Assembly: GCA_036001325.1 (NCBI GenBank)
Contig: DASYUK010000240.1
Span: forward strand, 1 to 9,212
DNA from: DASVHS01 sp036001325
GTDB taxonomy: Bacteria > Acidobacteriota > Thermoanaerobaculia > Gp7-AA8
Direction of reading: 5' to 3'
Length of the DNA: 9,212 bases
The notes beneath the pieces are model-generated. The model had not been told where the DNA came from, did not search any database, and worked only from the letters and a program-made list of their open reading frames with translations. This document shows, piece after piece, positions 7,694 to 9,212 of this stretch. Position 1 is the first letter of the stretch, and the number at the start of each line of letters is the position of its first letter. Position numbers and translations under genes: made by a program.

Positions 7694-7756
7694 GTCCATA
7701 GTCGTTGGTCCTTAGTCGTTAGTAGCCAACGACCAACGACTAGGGACCAACGACTA
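7694..7756. repeat. 7-bp-periodic inverted repeat filling the convergent spacer
   Basis: The spacer between the convergent REC-EAL and NtrC-type genes is 63 of 66 bases repeat. It reads as nine consecutive 7-mers: on the left GTC-S-W-T-R-like units (GTCGTTG, GTCGTTA and variants), on the right their complements (ACGACTA, ACGACCA and variants). Arms 7699-7720 and 7735-7756 are 22 bp and complementary except for one pair, T7712 and G7743, which would be G-U in one RNA strand. The 14-nt loop contains further copies of the unit. The left part is also a tandem 14-mer (7694-7707 and 7708-7721, two mismatches). The hairpin could mark or block transcripts from both sides, but no T-tract follows on either strand, so a standard intrinsic terminator is not supported. 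It resembles small intergenic palindromic or short tandem repeat families. Confidence 0.85.
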
Positions 7757-7758
7757 CA

Positions 7759-9123
7759 CTAGGAGACCTGCTTCTCCTTCATGCGCGCGTAGAGCGTCGA
7801 CGGACTGATCTGAAGGAGCCGCGCCGCTTTGCGTACGTTGCCGTCGGCCGCCTTCACGGCGGCGGTGACGTACTCGGCGATCATCTGATCGAGCGGTTGA
7901 ATGTCCCACTCTTCCGAAGGCAGCGCACCGCTCTTCGCGGCCACAGCCGGACCGCCCTCGCGCTCGATCGTGAGGTCCTCACTGTGAATCTCGTCGGTAT
8001 GCAGCGTGAGCAGGGCGCGCTCGAGGACATTGCGCAGCTCGCGCACGTTTCCCGGCCACGGATACGTCTGCAGCTTCTTCATCGCGCTCGGGCTGATCTT
8101 CGGCAGCGGCCGTCCGATCTCTTTTGCCAGCGGCCGCAGAACCTCCTGGACGAGAATCGGAAGGTCCTCCATGCGCTCCCGAAGCGGAGGCATGAGGAGC
8201 CTGACGACGTTGAGGCGGTAATAGAGATCGCCGCGAAAACGATTCGCCGCCACCTCGGCGCCGAGATCGCGATTTGTTGCTGCGATCAGTCGAAAGTCTG
8301 CGCGGAGATCGCGGATCCCGCCGACACGCCTGAATTTCTTCTCCTCGAGCGCTTTCAGCAAACGCGCTTGTACCGTGAGCTCCATTTCGCCGATCTCGTC
8401 GAGGAAGAGCGATCCATCACCGGCGATCTCGAACAGGCCGGGCTTTGTATTGGTCGCATTGGTAAACGCGCCGCGCTCGTGGCCGAAAAGCTCCGATTCG
8501 AGCAGCTCTTTCGAAAGGCCGGCGCAGTTGAGATCGACGAATGGCGCGCGCGCACGCAGCGAGCGGTTGTGAATCAGCTTCGCCATGATGCCTTTGCCGG
8601 TGCCTGACTCCCCTTCGATCAGCACCGGCGATGGAGCGCGCGCGATCTGCCCCAGGATGTCGTTGAGGTGAATGATCGCGGGCGAGATGCCGGGCAAACG
8701 ATCGACATCCTTACTATCAGCGCGGTGGAGGGCGATCAGCTCGCGCTGCGTCGCGGCCATGCGCGAGGCCTGTTGCAGCGTCAGCGTCAGCGTGTCGAAG
8801 TCGAACGGCTTCTGCAGAAACGTCTCGGCACCGAGCTTCATCGATTCGATGACGCGCTCGAGATTGCCGACGCCTGACATCATGATCACCGCGGCGGTCT
8901 CTGAGTACATCTTGAACTGATGCAGCAGGTCGATCCCGGAGAAGTCGGGAAGCTGCACGTCGAGGAGAACGACGTCGGGCGAAAAGTCCGCAAATGTTAC
9001 GAGGGCTTCTTTGCCCGTGGTCGCAGTCCGAACTTCCCATTCATCGCTGAGCAGCGCCTCGAGACCAGACACGATCTGAGGGTCGTCGTCCACGACCAGG
9101 ATGCGCTTCTGTAGCTCGGGCAT
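7759..9123 (-). CDS. NtrC-family sigma-54-dependent response regulator (REC-AAA+-Fis HTH)
   Basis: This 454-residue transcription activator is expected to bind upstream DNA, oligomerise on phosphorylation and use ATP hydrolysis to open sigma-54 promoters. Receiver 5-120: D12/D13, phospho-acceptor D55 in LLDVQLPD, S83, K105-P. AAA+ domain about 145-375: Walker A GESGTGKG at 171-178 (family usually ends GKE), GAFTNA at 218-223 in place of the sigma-54-contacting GAFTGA, Walker B LFLDEIGEM with D242-E243, sensor I AATNRDL at 281-287, arginine-finger region R297/R303, and sensor II WPGNVREL at 356-363. C-terminal Fis-type helix-turn-helix about 415-450 (GNVRKAARLLQISPSTLYARM). Length is usual for the family. 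The ATG at 9123 is six residues before the first receiver strand; no Shine-Dalgarno precedes it. It converges on the kinase operon, and no kinase gene lies beside it within the window, so its partner is unknown. Confidence 0.94.
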   Translation of the reverse strand: MPELQKRILVVDDDPQIVSGLEALLSDEWEVRTATTGKEALVTFADFSPDVVLLDVQLPDFSGIDLLHQFKMYSETAAVIMMSGVGNLERVIESMKLGAETFLQKPFDFDTLTLTLQQASRMAATQRELIALHRADSKDVDRLPGISPAIIHLNDILGQIARAPSPVLIEGESGTGKGIMAKLIHNRSLRARAPFVDLNCAGLSKELLESELFGHERGAFTNATNTKPGLFEIAGDGSLFLDEIGEMELTVQARLLKALEEKKFRRVGGIRDLRADFRLIAATNRDLGAEVAANRFRGDLYYRLNVVRLLMPPLRERMEDLPILVQEVLRPLAKEIGRPLPKISPSAMKKLQTYPWPGNVRELRNVLERALLTLHTDEIHSEDLTIEREGGPAVAAKSGALPSEEWDIQPLDQMIAEYVTAAVKAADGNVRKAARLLQISPSTLYARMKEKQVS

Positions 9124-9132
9124 TGATCGACA

Positions 9133-9160
9133 ATCATACGGGTGTCCAGTTTCCGAACAA
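9133..9160 (-). promoter_or_regulatory. Possible sigma-70 promoter of the NtrC-type gene
   Basis: On the - strand a TATGAT hexamer (9138-9133, 5 of 6 to TATAAT) is preceded by a 16-bp spacer and a weak TTGTTC (9160-9155). The start codon is only 9 nt after the -10 hexamer, so a transcript starting at the usual distance would have a leader of just a few bases. This fits the absence of a Shine-Dalgarno. The -35 match is poor, and upstream sequence ends at 9212, so this is tentative. Confidence 0.35.
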
Positions 9161-9212
9161 AGCGCAATTCTTCGGCTGGGACCATATCTCCCGTTAATTG
9201 AGCAAGTTACCA

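Noticed and set aside
7694..7756. Intrinsic terminator or CRISPR-like array
   Set aside because: No T-tract follows the stem on either strand, and the units are 7 bp without unique spacers, so neither standard class fits.
7897..8607. 236-codon + strand frame opposite the NtrC-type AAA+ domain
   Set aside because: It is the mirror of conserved AAA+ motifs on the - strand, with no domain or ribosome binding site of its own.
9178..9192. Short inverted repeat GGGA-N7-TCCC as an operator
   Set aside because: Only four paired bases; this is expected by chance and no second copy is visible.
9124..9212. Sigma-54 (-24/-12) promoter upstream of the NtrC-type gene
   Set aside because: A TGG and a TTG occur near 9145-9130 on the - strand, but their spacing is off by about four bases and no GC follows at the -12 element.

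Overview
The window is a signal-transduction locus from a moderately GC-rich bacterium (roughly 60% G+C by eye). Coding is dense, coupling between genes is tight, and codons favour G/C at the third position. The mix of many-domain PAS/GAF hybrid kinases, a phytochrome-type response regulator, a REC-EAL protein and an NtrC-family activator is typical of environmental, often soil or sediment, bacteria such as Acidobacteriota, Myxococcota or Gemmatimonadota. Nothing here fixes the phylum. No rRNA, tRNA, CRISPR array, transposase or phage gene was seen.

Layout. Positions 1-7692 hold four genes on the + strand that look like one operon: (i) a membrane histidine kinase whose reading frame is still open at the left edge (multi-TM sensor, GAF, PAS, HisKA, HATPase; 1-2466); (ii) a stand-alone Rcp1-type receiver (2463-2897), overlapping the kinase gene by ATGA; (iii) a 1195-residue soluble hybrid kinase, REC-PAS-PAS-GAF-PAS-PAS-HisKA-HATPase-REC (2902-6489), starting with GTG 4 nt after the previous stop; (iv) a RocR-like REC-EAL protein (6511-7692), a predicted c-di-GMP phosphodiesterase with its own strong ribosome binding site. 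A 66-nt convergent spacer follows, almost wholly made of a 7-bp-periodic inverted repeat. The last gene, on the - strand (9123-7759), is an NtrC-family sigma-54 activator (REC-AAA+-Fis HTH) with a GAFTNA variant of the GAFTGA loop. A weak sigma-70-like promoter sits so close to its start codon that the mRNA may be nearly leaderless. Positions 9124-9212 are non-coding as far as they can be read.

How it may work together (inference). The membrane kinase and the soluble kinase supply two sensing inputs. The Rcp1-type protein and the first receiver of the hybrid kinase are similar single-domain receivers that could both take phosphate from the membrane kinase. The REC-EAL protein is the only enzymatic output in the operon, so the likely result is phosphorylation-controlled lowering of c-di-GMP. 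No HPt domain is encoded in the window, so a full phosphorelay would need one from elsewhere. The NtrC-type regulator converges on the operon and need not belong to the same pathway.

The most notable points are the heptamer-built palindrome, the threefold membrane repeat of the first kinase, a PAS domain with FixL-like histidine placement, a PAS domain with a His/Cys cluster, the unusual loop 6 of the EAL domain, and the GAFTNA loop. None of these alone shows a wholly new system.
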